DNA of 64,000 bases from Lineus longissimus. Taxonomy: Eukaryota; Nemertea; Pilidiophora; Heteronemertea; Lineidae. Below the pieces are notes generated by a model that ran no database searches, was not told where the DNA came from, and saw only the letters and a program-made list of their open reading frames with translations. The stretch spans positions 22,887,292 through 22,951,291 of the forward strand of contig NC_088312.1 in NCBI RefSeq assembly GCF_910592395.1, read 5' to 3'. Below, one piece after another: positions 49,798-61,393 of this stretch; the first letter of the stretch is position 1, and the number at the start of each line of letters is the position of its first letter. The position numbers and the translations under genes were made by a program.

Positions 49798-52700
49798 TTA
49801 TTTGTCACACCCTTTTTCCTGTTCATAGTTCAGTTTTTCCTCCGTATGCAGTTTCTCAAATTCCCCTTTGAAGTCGTGGAACGTTTTCTGAAAGATAGAA
49901 AAGATTTTACACCTTGCTGGAATCAAAAACTTGACATGTGCCAGTAATGACCAGTTATCCAAATCCTAATGATTACTTTGCCTAAGGCATGGGAATGATT
50001 AATCCTGTTTACCGTCCGAGAGATTTAAAAAGATGATGAGGCTTTTTTTCATTTTTCATTATTCATTATCGGTTTACAGTCTGATTTACTGGTCAAAACA
50101 CGCGATTCAGCAAGTTCCAGTAAATGGAAATCAGGTCGGTCATCAACATGAGGCATTGAAAAAATGTCATTATTATGATGAAGAGCCTACCCTGCCAAGT
50201 TTTTATTGTGTTTTTCAATCATTTAAGGTAAAGATGAACCACTTGAAAGATTATTTAAATAAAAAAATGATGGCAACAATAAAATAAATAGATTTTTTTT
50301 AAATAATGAAAATATTTCATGTTCGTTCAGAACCCATGCGGGAGGTGGACGGTAAACAGGATTAATAATTCCCATGGCCTTATAGATAGTCAAGTTTACT
50401 AACCTGCAACAGCTCCTTATGTGTGACCACCTCCATAATGGCTGCCTCCAGGAACGTGATCCACTCCATCTTCTCTTGCCTCGCCTCGTCAACCAGGCGA
50501 TCATTCCTGAAACAAGACAACAGTACCATCATCAGGTATGTAACGTGTGGCTTGTCAACACGGTGTGTGCAAAGGCGTTTGATTCACCAAAAGACTATAA
50601 GTTCAAAAACATTTCATTTGAAGGTCTCGACCCGAGATATGTGCCCTACAGGGTATTTTGTTGATCTCTGCCTGGATAATGACCTCATAAATCTGCCTCG
50701 GGATGGTCTCAGCAAGTTTGTTGACAAGTTTCTGGCCAAGTTTTCGAGCTTTGTTGGCATGGGCTGTCATTGTAATCTCATCAACTGGTTTACCACAACT
50801 TACCTTGCTTGACATTCTATGAGCTGATCAGCTACTTCAGCTACACTGCTATGATACAAATCCTGGCGGAGTTCATTGTTGACTTTTTGCCTCTTCGTCA
50901 CCTCGCCTTTCAACTGATTCTCTTCCTTGATAAATGTCTGAAGATAAGAAAAACGGCATTCAGAATACAGTAGACCAGATAACGTTGTGACCATCTTCTT
51001 TTTGCGATTTGGGTGGCAAACACTAACACTCAACATGCCAAAGTTTTCTCTTTCATGCATTCAACCATAGAACTAATCAGACACTTTCATAACTGAAAGC
51101 TCACCTCTTTGTTGACGTCAATCTCCTTACTGAGTGATTCTAGCCTCCTCTCCAAATCTTCAAGGAGATTCTGCTTCTCTTCCTCAGTTTCTTTCACCTG
51201 GAAGAAATATAGTTAACACAATATCAATATTTGTACGAGTACCTTTTTCACAAGTCTAAAACGGTTCTTCCATTCGGAATTTATAAAAGATGCAACCACT
51301 GGGAGAAGGACAAACTTTGGTACAAAACCTTAGAAGTAAATCTGCGTAAAAGACCACCAAAGTTGGCAGGGTTCAGCACTTGCAAACAAGCATCCATCAG
51401 AAAATGAACACACATTCTACCAACGAGGTAAACCAAACTATAGTGTTGGCCTGTCTAATCTGGAGACTCTCCTCCTTTAAGTAAGGGCCACTTACCAGTT
51501 CCAGCAGTTCCATTTCATGATGAAGCTGAGCCAGCGTTTCATGAGACTTTGTCTGTGATAGGGCCACATTCTTCATAATTCTTTCCTGTAAAAGGTTTCG
51601 TTATGATATCAAGAAGTTGCTGTGCATTATAGCGCATTTTGATGTACACTTGAAGGTTGAATCTGTTCACTGGAGTCAAATATCTACAGCTTCACCATTG
51701 ACAACAATGGCTTCCTCTGGACTGAGACGGTTCATGTCCAATCTTGCAAAATCCCGTGAGAAGACTGATGGCATTGTCCAAGTGAAACATCCAGGACTCA
51801 GTCGTTAGAGAGGGTTAGGCCTATTTTGTAAAATTAACAAATTAGATCAGGCTGTTACCTTCACAATGTTGAGATTATCACTGGATGGTTCACACTTTAG
51901 ATCATCAGTGTTGATGTAGGCATCTGCTGGGAGAATCATCTTCAGCTTCATCAGTAGTTGTCTGTGATTCTGGCACTGCTCTTCAATCTAACGGAGAAAT
52001 AAATAGAAACAAATTCAGTCAATTCAACTCTCACTTTTTGAATTATAACATTTCCACATTTTTGGCAAGACGACATTTCAAGTGAGCTTAAGTTTCAATA
52101 GGACACCTTCAGGAGGTCAGCAAGCTTCAACATGACTCTTACCTTTTCTTGTCTTTTCCCCATGCCCATTTCAAAAGTCCAGATCTGTTTTTCATTTTCA
52201 CTGATCTCCCTCTGCAAGGCTTCATTCTGCCGCCGTAACTCTTGACTCCCTCGGTTTATCCGCTGAACATCGATCTGTGATATCGTCTGAGTGTCGAGGA
52301 TGTGCCTTTTGTGTTTGACATCTTGGACAAGGCGCTGAACTTCCAATTCTGGAATGGAGAAGGTGAACTACAATAACATGAATGTACTTATAGTACGGAG
52401 AAGTTTGTAGTGGCACAAAGGCTTTAAATAGAAGAGTGTGCATGCTAAAAAGTTTAAAAGCTATTTCAAGATATCAACATTTTGTCAGCTTTTGAGAGAT
52501 CCATCGGTGAAACAAACCCGTTTTGACACTTTTTCAGAAAAAGCTCTCATCCCAGGATTAAGCTAAAGAAGACTTAGAAAAGGAGATTATGGCGCGTCAA
52601 GTTTGCCCTACATTTCAGAAATGACCTGGCAGTGTTTGATGGGATGACCAATACCTCCAGTTCAGTATCAGTTCCATTAACCCCCAAACTAGAGCAATCA

Positions 52701-55700
52701 TAACTCACCAGCATTATTCAATTCCTCTTGGTTTTCTGCCATTTTCTTTGAAAGGTTAACCTTCACCATCTCCATCTTCTCAAGATAATCCTTGAACTTG
52801 CTGAAGTCTCTCGAGATATTGTAATGGTACTCCTGAACACTGGCAAGGCGATCCTGGAGAGACAAATCATGAAAAAACAAATTGAAGTATCTATTAGTGT
52901 GTTCTTACCGCCATGCACATATTCCACAAAAGTCTCTTGTTGTGAGCTGCTCAGTAATTGGTTGCAGGATGTTGTTCGGTCATTGATCCAATTCCACGCT
53001 TCACAAATCTGACACCAATCTGAGTACATGAAACTTATCTTTTGCACAAGATCCCAGGAGGCTAGATGTCCCAGAACAAAATACCAAAACTTGGATTAGG
53101 GAAAGACTGCTGTCACATGAAGATGAAACCAACCAAGTGTTTCTATAGACTTCTTGAGAATACTTACAGGTTCTTTCTGAAGCTCATCCAATTCTGCCAT
53201 CAATCTTCGGTTAGTCTCTGCCAGCTGATCCACTGAGCCACCACTACCAGCATATCTCATCTCTAGAAATAAACAATACATGTACCAGTTTGAATATGAC
53301 CTCCTCTTGGGGTTAAGGGCCCCTTGATGCCTAGATCACACACATCATGCCAATCATGCCAGGTACACTTCCCAGACCTACAGGGCTTGACTCTGTCTTT
53401 GTTTTCAAAAGGTCAGACACTTGGCAGAGTTACTTACTTAGACTATTGAGAAGTTCTTCCTCGACCTCCGTGAAGGAGTCTGCGCCAGCCATGTACATGC
53501 TGTACGACTTGGCTAAGTAGTTGTACAAGATCTAAAAAACAAACATATACCAGCCTTGAAGTGATAGTTACAAGTCTAGTTGTCATTGTTATACAAGGTG
53601 ATACAAATAAGATTTATACTTTTGATTTTGAATAGCTCTCAAATGATCAGCCCGATGTTTACCAAATGTTTGCCACTCATAGCGGATATCAATACATTTT
53701 GTTTACAGTTTGTTTTATATCATTACCTCATTTGTTTTTGCAAAATAGCATTAGATTTTTCGACAGCTCTGCGTCCAAACAAGTTAAGTCTAAGTGGGTG
53801 TTGTTGGTCGCCAATCAAACTCTCAGACCACAGTAATGGTAAGGTTTAAGCAATGGGAGGTGTATCATGCAGGTCTTGGTAGATCTGATCATAAAGGAGC
53901 AAAAGTCAAAGCTACGAAATATCCTTACAAGTTTCTCTGGTTCTGACTCGGCCTCAAACTCATCCGCCTCATTTGGAAACATCACCGCTTCAATATCAGT
54001 ATTCATAGCACCCTGCAAACATTGAAAGAAATATCCTTATAATATGAGTATCTGAGCAGCAGGCGCCTTCACAGGCAAAGGCACTGGCTCTTACTCTCCA
54101 ACTATGCCTCGTGAACAAAAGGTCAAAGGTTCTAACCCATAGGGAGCTCTTTCTTATGTGGCCAGTTGCTGTTTAATACGGTACAAACTGCTCTCTTGCT
54201 AGGCACCTGGTTTGAGATGGGAGTTTGATAAGAGAGTGTCTCCTAATTCACACCCGCCAGGCCCTTTCATAGGGGTGACACTACATGTATAATGAACGAA
54301 CTTGACCGTTTTCTTACATTAACGGCCATCATCACAAGGCATGGCTTGAGGATCTGAATGCTAGGTAAAATACATGTGAACACAGAACAAGTGGGAGCCT
54401 GGCTAAGCCTTTCAGTTACTAAGTCAAACCAATCTATAACTTACTTACCTCGATGTATTCAACGAGCCAGATCAGCGCCCCCAGAACGCAAGGCCAGGTG
54501 TGTGGCGCCCCGATTGTAAACATCATGTTCTTGGTCAAGTTGAATGGATACTCGATCATCTTCATCAACCTCGGTATCTCTTCCTCATGCTTGTTCTTCA
54601 TGACATAACCAGGTTGAATGTAACCGTACAAGAACTGCAAAAATTCAAATGACTTTACAAGTCTCCACCACTCATGACAAGACCTGTCAATTATATCAAA
54701 TTGACTGGGTTTTAACCCCAACCCTGCACCCAAATAAGGGGTCCCTAATAAACAAATTGCCAATTGGATAGTTTGTACAGGTATTAAATATTTTAGATTT
54801 TACCCTGCAGGAGCCATGTTTCTGCCAGCATCAAGCATTACAACATGTTCTACTGTGTATCGTGTACAAACCTCAAAAATATGAATGACTTCTTTTGTGG
54901 CAGGGGAATGTAGAATCCTGGTCGAGATTTTGTGTGGGTAATGTTTCATTTGCAAAAACTGAAAAAAAGAAACATATTATAACACTCTGATCAGTCATTA
55001 TACAGACAATTGACATCTCCTTGACTGAAGCCCAGTAAACTTCACACAAGAAGAGGCTAAACAACACCGACTCTAATGATATATAATTGTGACACTGTCA
55101 AAAGCTATAGATTAAACGATATCATAGGACCATTCATTGGAAAACACTTTATTCCAAATCGAAACAGAGCGGTCTTCTTTTCTAACTTACAAAGTATCCA
55201 GCCAGCAAAGGTACGACAGGCCTTCCATAGTTCAATTATGTGCGTTATCGATCAATGACACAATCAAATCAAATCAATCAATCAAATATAAAGCGCCCAA
55301 ATTTGGTGAAAAATTTCACCAACTCTCAGGCGCCTTTGAAATACACTCGAAAAAGGTGTGCTTTTAGCATTGTTCTAAAAGCTGCCTTTGACTCCGCAAG
55401 TCTAATGTGTGTGGGCAGCCCATTCCATAGGAGTGGCGCCGCCTTGTAGAAGGATCTGTCACCAAAACGTATGCACTTGGTGCGTGGCTCCTGTAGAAGG
55501 AAAGCGGCATCAGCCCTGAGGGAATAGGCTGACCCACGTCGGCGTTGTACCATATCAGTCAGGTAAGCCGGTGCCGCTCCATGGACTGCCTTGTAGGTGA
55601 GCAAGAGTATCTTAAACCAACTTACTTCAATTAGCCTCTTGATGCAACGATCTCTATAACCAGAACTTTTGTCAAATAAGGGCCGAGGATCTTTCATTGT

Positions 55701-56024
55701 GTCATTGCCAAAAATCCGGCCATATCCCGAGGTCCTGAAATTAAAAACGTTGGCGTATTTAAATTGAATCAACATTTTCATTTGTAGCTACACAGACAAT
55801 TTTCCCAGCCATCGTCGTATGTATGACTGATATGACACCAGGAAATAATGGAAAAAATTGATGTGCTCAGATTTCACAAAAGGCAGACAACAGTGAAATG
55901 AACGAACAGTCTGTCTCAACCTGCCAAGCTCAGAGCGCCAGGTGCCAGGTTTTGCTGCGACGGGTCACTTTTTAGCTCACCTCTTAGCAGAGGTGAGCTT
56001 ATCCCATACCGTGGCGTCCGTCGT

Positions 56025-56056
<32 letters not shown>

Positions 56057-57474
56057 CGTCGTCCGTTAGCAGGGCACGTTTCGTAACTGTTAGAGCTATT
56101 GAGTTGAAACTTGGTACACATGTACCCTTATGTAATGACACCTTGGAGACCAAGTTTCGGTCCGATTCGTTTCATGGTTTGGCCACCAGGGTTTGGCCAC
56201 CAGGGGGCCAAACGTTAAAAGTGAAAATGTGCAATATCTCCCTTAATAATAGTCGGGAAATTTTGAAAAAAATATGGTAGGTACTTCTAGCAAAGGTGCA
56301 TCATATATCCTCCGGGTTTTTGATTTGACCTCCTTTTCAAGGTCACAGAGGTCAAATGGTGTAAATTGGCCGTTAGGATGTAACGATGGCATGTTTCTAA
56401 ACTGCAATGACTATTGATACCAAATTTGGTACACATTTACCCCTTAGTCAGGTGATCTTAGGGACCAAAGTTTGGTCCAATATGATTCACCACTTGACCA
56501 CCAGGGGGCAAAATCCAAAAACCTTAAAAATGTGATTATTCCTTAACTTCTTGCCCGATTGCCACCAATTTGATATCATGGGTACATCTAACCACCATAC
56601 AGTATATGTCACACAGGTTTTCAATTTGACCTTCTTGTCAAGGTCACAGAGGTCAAATGACGTAAATTCGCCGTCAGGCCGTAACTATGGCACGTTTCTT
56701 AACTGCAATGACTATTGATCACAAATTAAGTACACATGTACCCCTTGGTCAGGTGATCTCAGGTACCGAAGTTTGGTGCGATCTGATTTGCCGTTTGGCC
56801 TCCAGGGAGGGGGCCAAATCCTAAATTCATCAAAATGCCATTATTCCTAGTAATGACTTGCCCGATTGGCACCAATTTTATATCATAGGTACATCTAATT
56901 CTAACAACCATTCAATGTGTCACCCGGGTCTTCTTTGATTTGACCTACTTTTCAAGGTCACAGAGGTCGAATGTACTGTAAATTGGCCATTTTGGGGAAA
57001 TTGTAATTGCTTGGACCTACATCAAACCTAACACTACATGACACAATACCATGCTCTTTATCCATCTTTCCTCCACATGAGGTGAGCACAATGGCCCTGG
57101 CCATTTCATTTACAATGACTTTATGTGCTAAAAAAGGAATCGAGTAACACCAAATTACATATAGCATCTTGATTCAACTACACTGCATTGAGCATGGTTA
57201 ACCTGCCTAGATATTTTTTTATTTCTAAAACAAACCTTGGTTTTCCAATTATACCAGCTTGGCTAGACTTCTGTTTATTTTGCTGATTATTTCCTGCAGA
57301 GCGTCCAACAGAGGATGATCGCTGGCTTCCAACTGAGTACCTATTATCAGTACTGTACCGCCCTCCTGATGACGACCTGGCATTGTTTTGACTGACGGGA
57401 AGATTACTTTTGATCACACGTGATGCCAAAGATGGTCGACCACCACCGCCACCACTTGAGCGAGATCGACGCAT
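49798..57474 (-). CDS. NDC80: kinetochore protein NDC80/HEC1
   Basis: Microtubule-binding subunit of the Ndc80 complex at the outer kinetochore. Fifteen coding exons: 57474-57236, 55734-55626, 54958-54872, 54634-54449, 54012-53929, 53531-53438, 53262-53168, 52853-52709, 52348-52143, 51987-51859, 51585-51496, 51197-51105, 50937-50804, 50506-50404, 49887-49798. Phases match throughout, giving about 627 aa (human 642). The basic Ser/Arg tail (MRRSRSSGGGGGRPSLASRV) offers Aurora-type sites. The CH domain includes MKDPRPL, FLQMKHYPHKIS, FLYGYIQPGYVM and IGAPHTWPCVLGALIWLVEY. SMYMAGADSFTEVEEEL leads into a long coiled coil (exons 7-15). An AG precedes the ATG by 13 nt, so there is an upstream 5' UTR exon, not located. 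Introns carry a LINE tail, a GUF1-like relic and a large repeat. Confidence 0.95.
50615..50800 (-). pseudogene. GUF1/LepA (EF-4) C-terminal fragment in NDC80 intron 13
   Basis: Minus-strand translation gives KPVDEITMTAHANKARKLGQ, then KLVNKLAETIPRQIYEVIIQ and AEINKIPCRAHI. This follows the C-terminal domain of LepA/GUF1, the mitochondrial elongation factor 4 GTPase: V-E/D-x-I...H..KA...G..., IPRQ.FE..IQA.I, then ..R...K. The match breaks near KCF and a stop where the family has KCYGGDI. It lies wholly inside an NDC80 intron, in another frame from exon 13, beginning within about 10 nt of its donor. It reads as a relic of one exon or a decayed retrocopy. About 55 residues align, so the family call is good but not certain. 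Confidence 0.65.
55255..55617 (-). mobile_element. CR1/L2-like LINE 3' end in NDC80 intron 2
   Basis: Directly after the NDC80 exon-2 donor the minus strand reads FKILLLTYKAVHGAAPAYL and later RFGDRSFYKAAPLLWNGLP and FRTMLKAHLF, then a stop. This is the typical C-terminus of CR1/L2 clade reverse transcriptases. The tail ends in TGATT-type repeats (plus 55258-55290, AATCAAATCAATCAATC). It is 5'-truncated. Confidence 0.85.
55969..57112 (+). repeat. 1.1-kb interspersed repeat, copy 1 (NDC80 intron 1)
   Basis: Starts TTTTTAGCTCACCTC, immediately forming the palindrome AGCTCACCTC-TTAGCA-GAGGTGAGCT, then a (CGT)n tract. It holds three tandem sub-repeats of about 300 bp, each with AGGTCACAGAGGTCA (56340, 56641, 56955) and the first two with CCACCAGGGGGC. 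It ends GAGGTGAGCACAATGGCCC and CATTTCATTTA. Frames through it are not genes. The transposon class is unknown: no target duplication, and the hairpin plus A-run end resembles neither a typical TIR element nor a Helitron. Confidence 0.85.
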
Positions 57475-57488
57475 ATCTATATCTGAAA

Positions 57489-59469
57489 TGAAAAAGCACT
57501 TATAAACTTAACAGCCAACTTTGGAAATTGGAAGTAAGATGTCTTATTAACACTACATTTACAACACCTCCAGGGCTCCACACCACAGCCTAGATGGTCA
57601 CTAACCTGATTTTCAACTATAATTATAACTGGAATGGAACTGCAAATGTGCAAAAGAAGGGGGATGGACAATGTCGTCAGTTTTTTTATTTTTCAGGTCA
57701 AAATTAAGCTTAAAAGATATGGTAAAGGTAAGAGGCAAAATTGAAAGCAGCAGCAATTCTAAGGTCAATGGCTTTTACAGAATGAAAAAATTCCTATGCA
57801 ATCAAAAGTTATAGCCATTTGAAGGTCGGTACTTTGCATCTTTTTGACCAAGCAGCATAAAAGGAAAATGCATTGGGGGGTCAAAGGTCAAACGGCATCC
57901 AACATGGCTGCCATCAACAGCCAGAACAAGGACATTCTCACATAACTACCTTATTTTTAGGAACTTTTTGATGAAATTTTCTGGATGGAGTCGTGTTGTG
58001 ATATCCTTCATCAGACAATCCAAAATGGCCGCCTTAATCCAAAATGGCCGCCTAAATCCAAGATGGACGCCAGAATGAACAGCCAGTGCCAGAAAACTCC
58101 ATCAAAAAATCCTTTATTAATAGGAATTTTTTAATGAAATTTCCAGGATTGAGTAGTGTGATGATGGACCATCATCCTAAAATCCAAGATGGCTGCCAAA
58201 ATCCAAGATGGCTGCCAAAATATGCAGCCAAATTAAGCCGATTTTGATAAAAATCCCCTATTCATGGGAATTTGTAGCGAATTGTCCACGACATGCAAGA
58301 TGGAGATGTGGTATAATACCCTAAATCTCAAAATCTAAAATGGCCACCAAAATCCAAGATGGCTGACAATTTTTCCAAGATGGCCACCGTCTTTTTTACA
58401 AATTCAAATGGGCTGAGCAACTTAAAAATTCCAACCAGGCTTGTGACATATCAAAATTTTCGGGGAGGAGCAGGGAATCCAGTCCATCTAGGCAGCTAAA
58501 GATATGAATCAAGCCTATAACTAACAACAGAAGAACTAAAAGATATAACTTGTGTTTCTGAAATGTTCTTTTTCAAGGTACAGATAATATCGATAAAAAT
58601 CTGTAAATGCTTTTGTTTCCGTAATGTGAATTGTTTCTGTCATACGAGCCCGAATGCCACATGTCAGATCTGAAAGAGAAAAGAGCACATGGTTTAACTA
58701 TGTTTAAAATTTATAAGCACATCTTGATTTGACTATGCCATGTTTCGCCCATTTCAGGTGCTCGTCAGTGCAGCTAGCCATCACTTTTTCCAATAAATGC
58801 TGGAAAAAGAAAACTACAGACATGACAGAGCAAGTGACCCAGCCTGCTAGGATGAGAGAACTCTAATTTACTATAGGCCTACCATGACTGTGAGTGCTAC
58901 TTGTTATATATAGATGAACCAGAAAACATCCAAGATTTCATAGATATTTCGCCCAGGAAGCAGAACAAATTACAGTCAACAAAGCCAAAGGGGTAATAAA
59001 TGATGATGACTCATGAAAAAAGAAAGAAAAAGCATCAATGTAACAGTAACAACAGTAAAAAACTGGTTGGATAGGTCATTTGCTCTACATGCCAAATCAA
59101 GAATGTGCCCAAACTTTAATTCCTACATTTTATCAAATAGTTGCTCAGTTTTATCAATCAGATGGTAAATTATATAGAGGCTAGAAAGACTGAACAACTC
59201 TTTTACTTCACAGTAGGCCTAAAAGTACAGAAATTGCTTCACCATAGGTAGCCATGACCAATATCAGAGAGAAGAGTAGCTGAAGAGAGGAGATGACAGA
59301 TGAGAAAAGCAACAGATAACAGATATTTCAATAGGACAAGAGAGGAAGTGTCAAGTGAAGAAAAAATACAATTACAATTTTTTCACTGAATTTTCGCTAC
59401 AAAAGCTAAATATTCACAACAGTCAAACGTAAGAAGTGTCCAGAAGGGACTTGGGTAACTGTCACTAGC
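57489..59469. other. 5' region of NDC80 with ATGGC-motif repeat
   Basis: Upstream of the ATG exon, probably intron and 5' UTR. 57901-58389 carries nine same-strand copies of AAGATGGCCGCC-type motifs inside about three 160-bp tandem units (ACAGCCAG near 57917 and 58080, CAGCCA near 58230). No other gene is seen; the transcription start was not identified. Confidence 0.5.
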
Positions 59470-60590
59470 TAAATGAAATGGCCAGGGCCATTGTGCTCAC
59501 CTCATGTGGAGGAAAGATGGATAAAGAGCATGGTATTGTGTCATGTAGTGTTAGGTTTGATGTAGGTCCAAGCAATTACAATTTCCCCAAAATGGCCAAT
59601 TTACAGTACATTCGACCTCTGTGACCTTGAAAAGTAGGTCAAATCAAAGAAGACCCGGGTGACACATTGAATGGTTGTTAGAATTAGATGTACCTATGAT
59701 ATAAAATTGGTGCCAATCGGGCAAGTCATTACTAGGAATAATGGCATTTTGAAGAATTTAGGATTTGGCCCCCTCCCTGGAGGCCAAACGGCAAATCAGA
59801 TCGCACCAAACTTCGGTATCTGAGATCACCTGACCAAGGGGTACATGTGTACTTAATTTGTGATCAATAGTCATTGCAGTTAAGAAACGTGCCATAGTTA
59901 CGGCCTGACGGCGAATTTACGCCATTTGACCTCTGTGACCTTGACAAGAAGGTCAAATTAAAAACCTGTGTGACATATACTGTATGGTGGTTAGATGTAC
60001 CCATGATATCAAATTGGTGGCAATCGGGCAAGAAGTTAAGGAATAATCACATTTTTAAGGTTTTTGGATTTTGCCCCCTGGTGGTCAAGTGGTGAATCAT
60101 ATTGGACCAAACTTCGGTCCCTGAGATCACCTGACTAAGGGGTAAATGTGTACCAAATTTGGTATCAATAGTCATTGCAGTTTAGAAACGTGCCATCGTT
60201 ACATCTTAACGGCCAATTTACACCATTTGACCTCTGTGACCTTGAAAAGGAGGTCAAATCAAAAACCCGGAGGATATATGATGCACCTTTGCTAGAAGTA
60301 CCTGCCATATTTTTTTCAAAATTTCCCGACTACTAGTACTATTAAGGGAGATATTGCATATTTTCACTTTTAATGTTTGGCCCCCTGGTGGCCAAACCAT
60401 GAAACGAATCGGACCGAAACTTGGTCTCCAAGGTGTCATTACATAAGGGTACATGTGTACCAAGTTTCAACTCAATAGCTCTAACAGTTACGAAACGTGC
60501 CCTGCTAACAGACGACGGATGACGACGACGACGGACGACAGACGCCACGGTATGGGATAAGCTCACCTCTGCTAAGAGGTGAGCTAAAAA
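59470..60590 (-). repeat. 1.1-kb interspersed repeat, copy 2 (inverted)
   Basis: Near-identical reverse complement of 55969-57112, ending in the same hairpin followed by AAAAA. The main difference is a shorter CGT/ACG tract. It carries the three matching AGGTCA-type pairs (as TGACCTCTGTGACCT) and CCCCCTGGTGG motifs. Confidence 0.85.
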
Positions 60591-61393
60591 AGATTGAAAA
60601 ATCTTCAAAACCTTACACTTTACAGAAACCTTCCCAAACGATATCAAAACATTGGAAACAGCTGACCAGAGAAGCTTAATTTAATTGACGAAGTACCCGG
60701 ATGTTGAGAAAAATGTCCGCGCGCTCCACGCGGCAGGGTTGGAACTAATTTGGATTTTAAAATTGTTTTTTCCGCGGGAACTGTCAAACTTTTTTTTTAA
60801 AAACTGTTCACGATATCAATAATGACTACTTAATTCTTCTTATTATCACTTCTATGAAGTTTCATGCAGGACGAACATATGATTATACGAGCTACCAAAA
60901 CTTAGAAACGTCTAAAATCTGGAAATATTGAGCAAAATCAGTACAAGTTTCTGCCAACCTCAAAAGTTTGACAAGCAGAGGTCATTTCCGTTGAAATAAT
61001 TTATAAAGGTCACGTACCCATTAGCGGAAAAGGCGCCAAAGTTTTGAGTAGCAAGTGACAGGTAGCCACGCCCCCATGCCGCGCTTATTTGCATATCATT
61101 ATGGCGGTCGCAAAGATCGAAGCCGCGGCGAAAGTTGTGCGTAATTTGTAATTTCTCAGCAAATAGTGAATGAATTTCGTTGAAATTTGAAAGAATGAAA
61201 GATTAGATACCTGGTTACCTTGAGTCTTCTTGGTTTCTTCATACATCAACAATAAAACGCCGAAATTAATCGATCTTCTTCAATTAGGTGAAATTTTTTT
61301 AGTCATTTTTCGTGCATGACGCTTAAATTCGCCGACGGGACGTGAAAAGTCACGTGACCTGAACACTGAGCGAATAGCAGAATAGGGTGAAGG
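60591..61393. other. intergenic, possible NDC80 promoter
   Basis: GC-richer patches (60715-60740, with CCGCGCGCTCCACGCGGCAG; 61110-61135) could mark a promoter, but no core element or transcript start can be assigned. Confidence 0.25.

Noticed and set aside
54070-54200. tRNA-like or SINE-like stretch (AGGTTCTAACCC resembling a B box)
   Set aside because: No matching A box, acceptor stem or cloverleaf could be drawn.
55942-56280. 112-aa frame with a poly-Arg run, and its counterpart at 60342-60647
   Set aside because: Both are translations of the (CGT)n tract and flanks of the 1.1-kb repeat.
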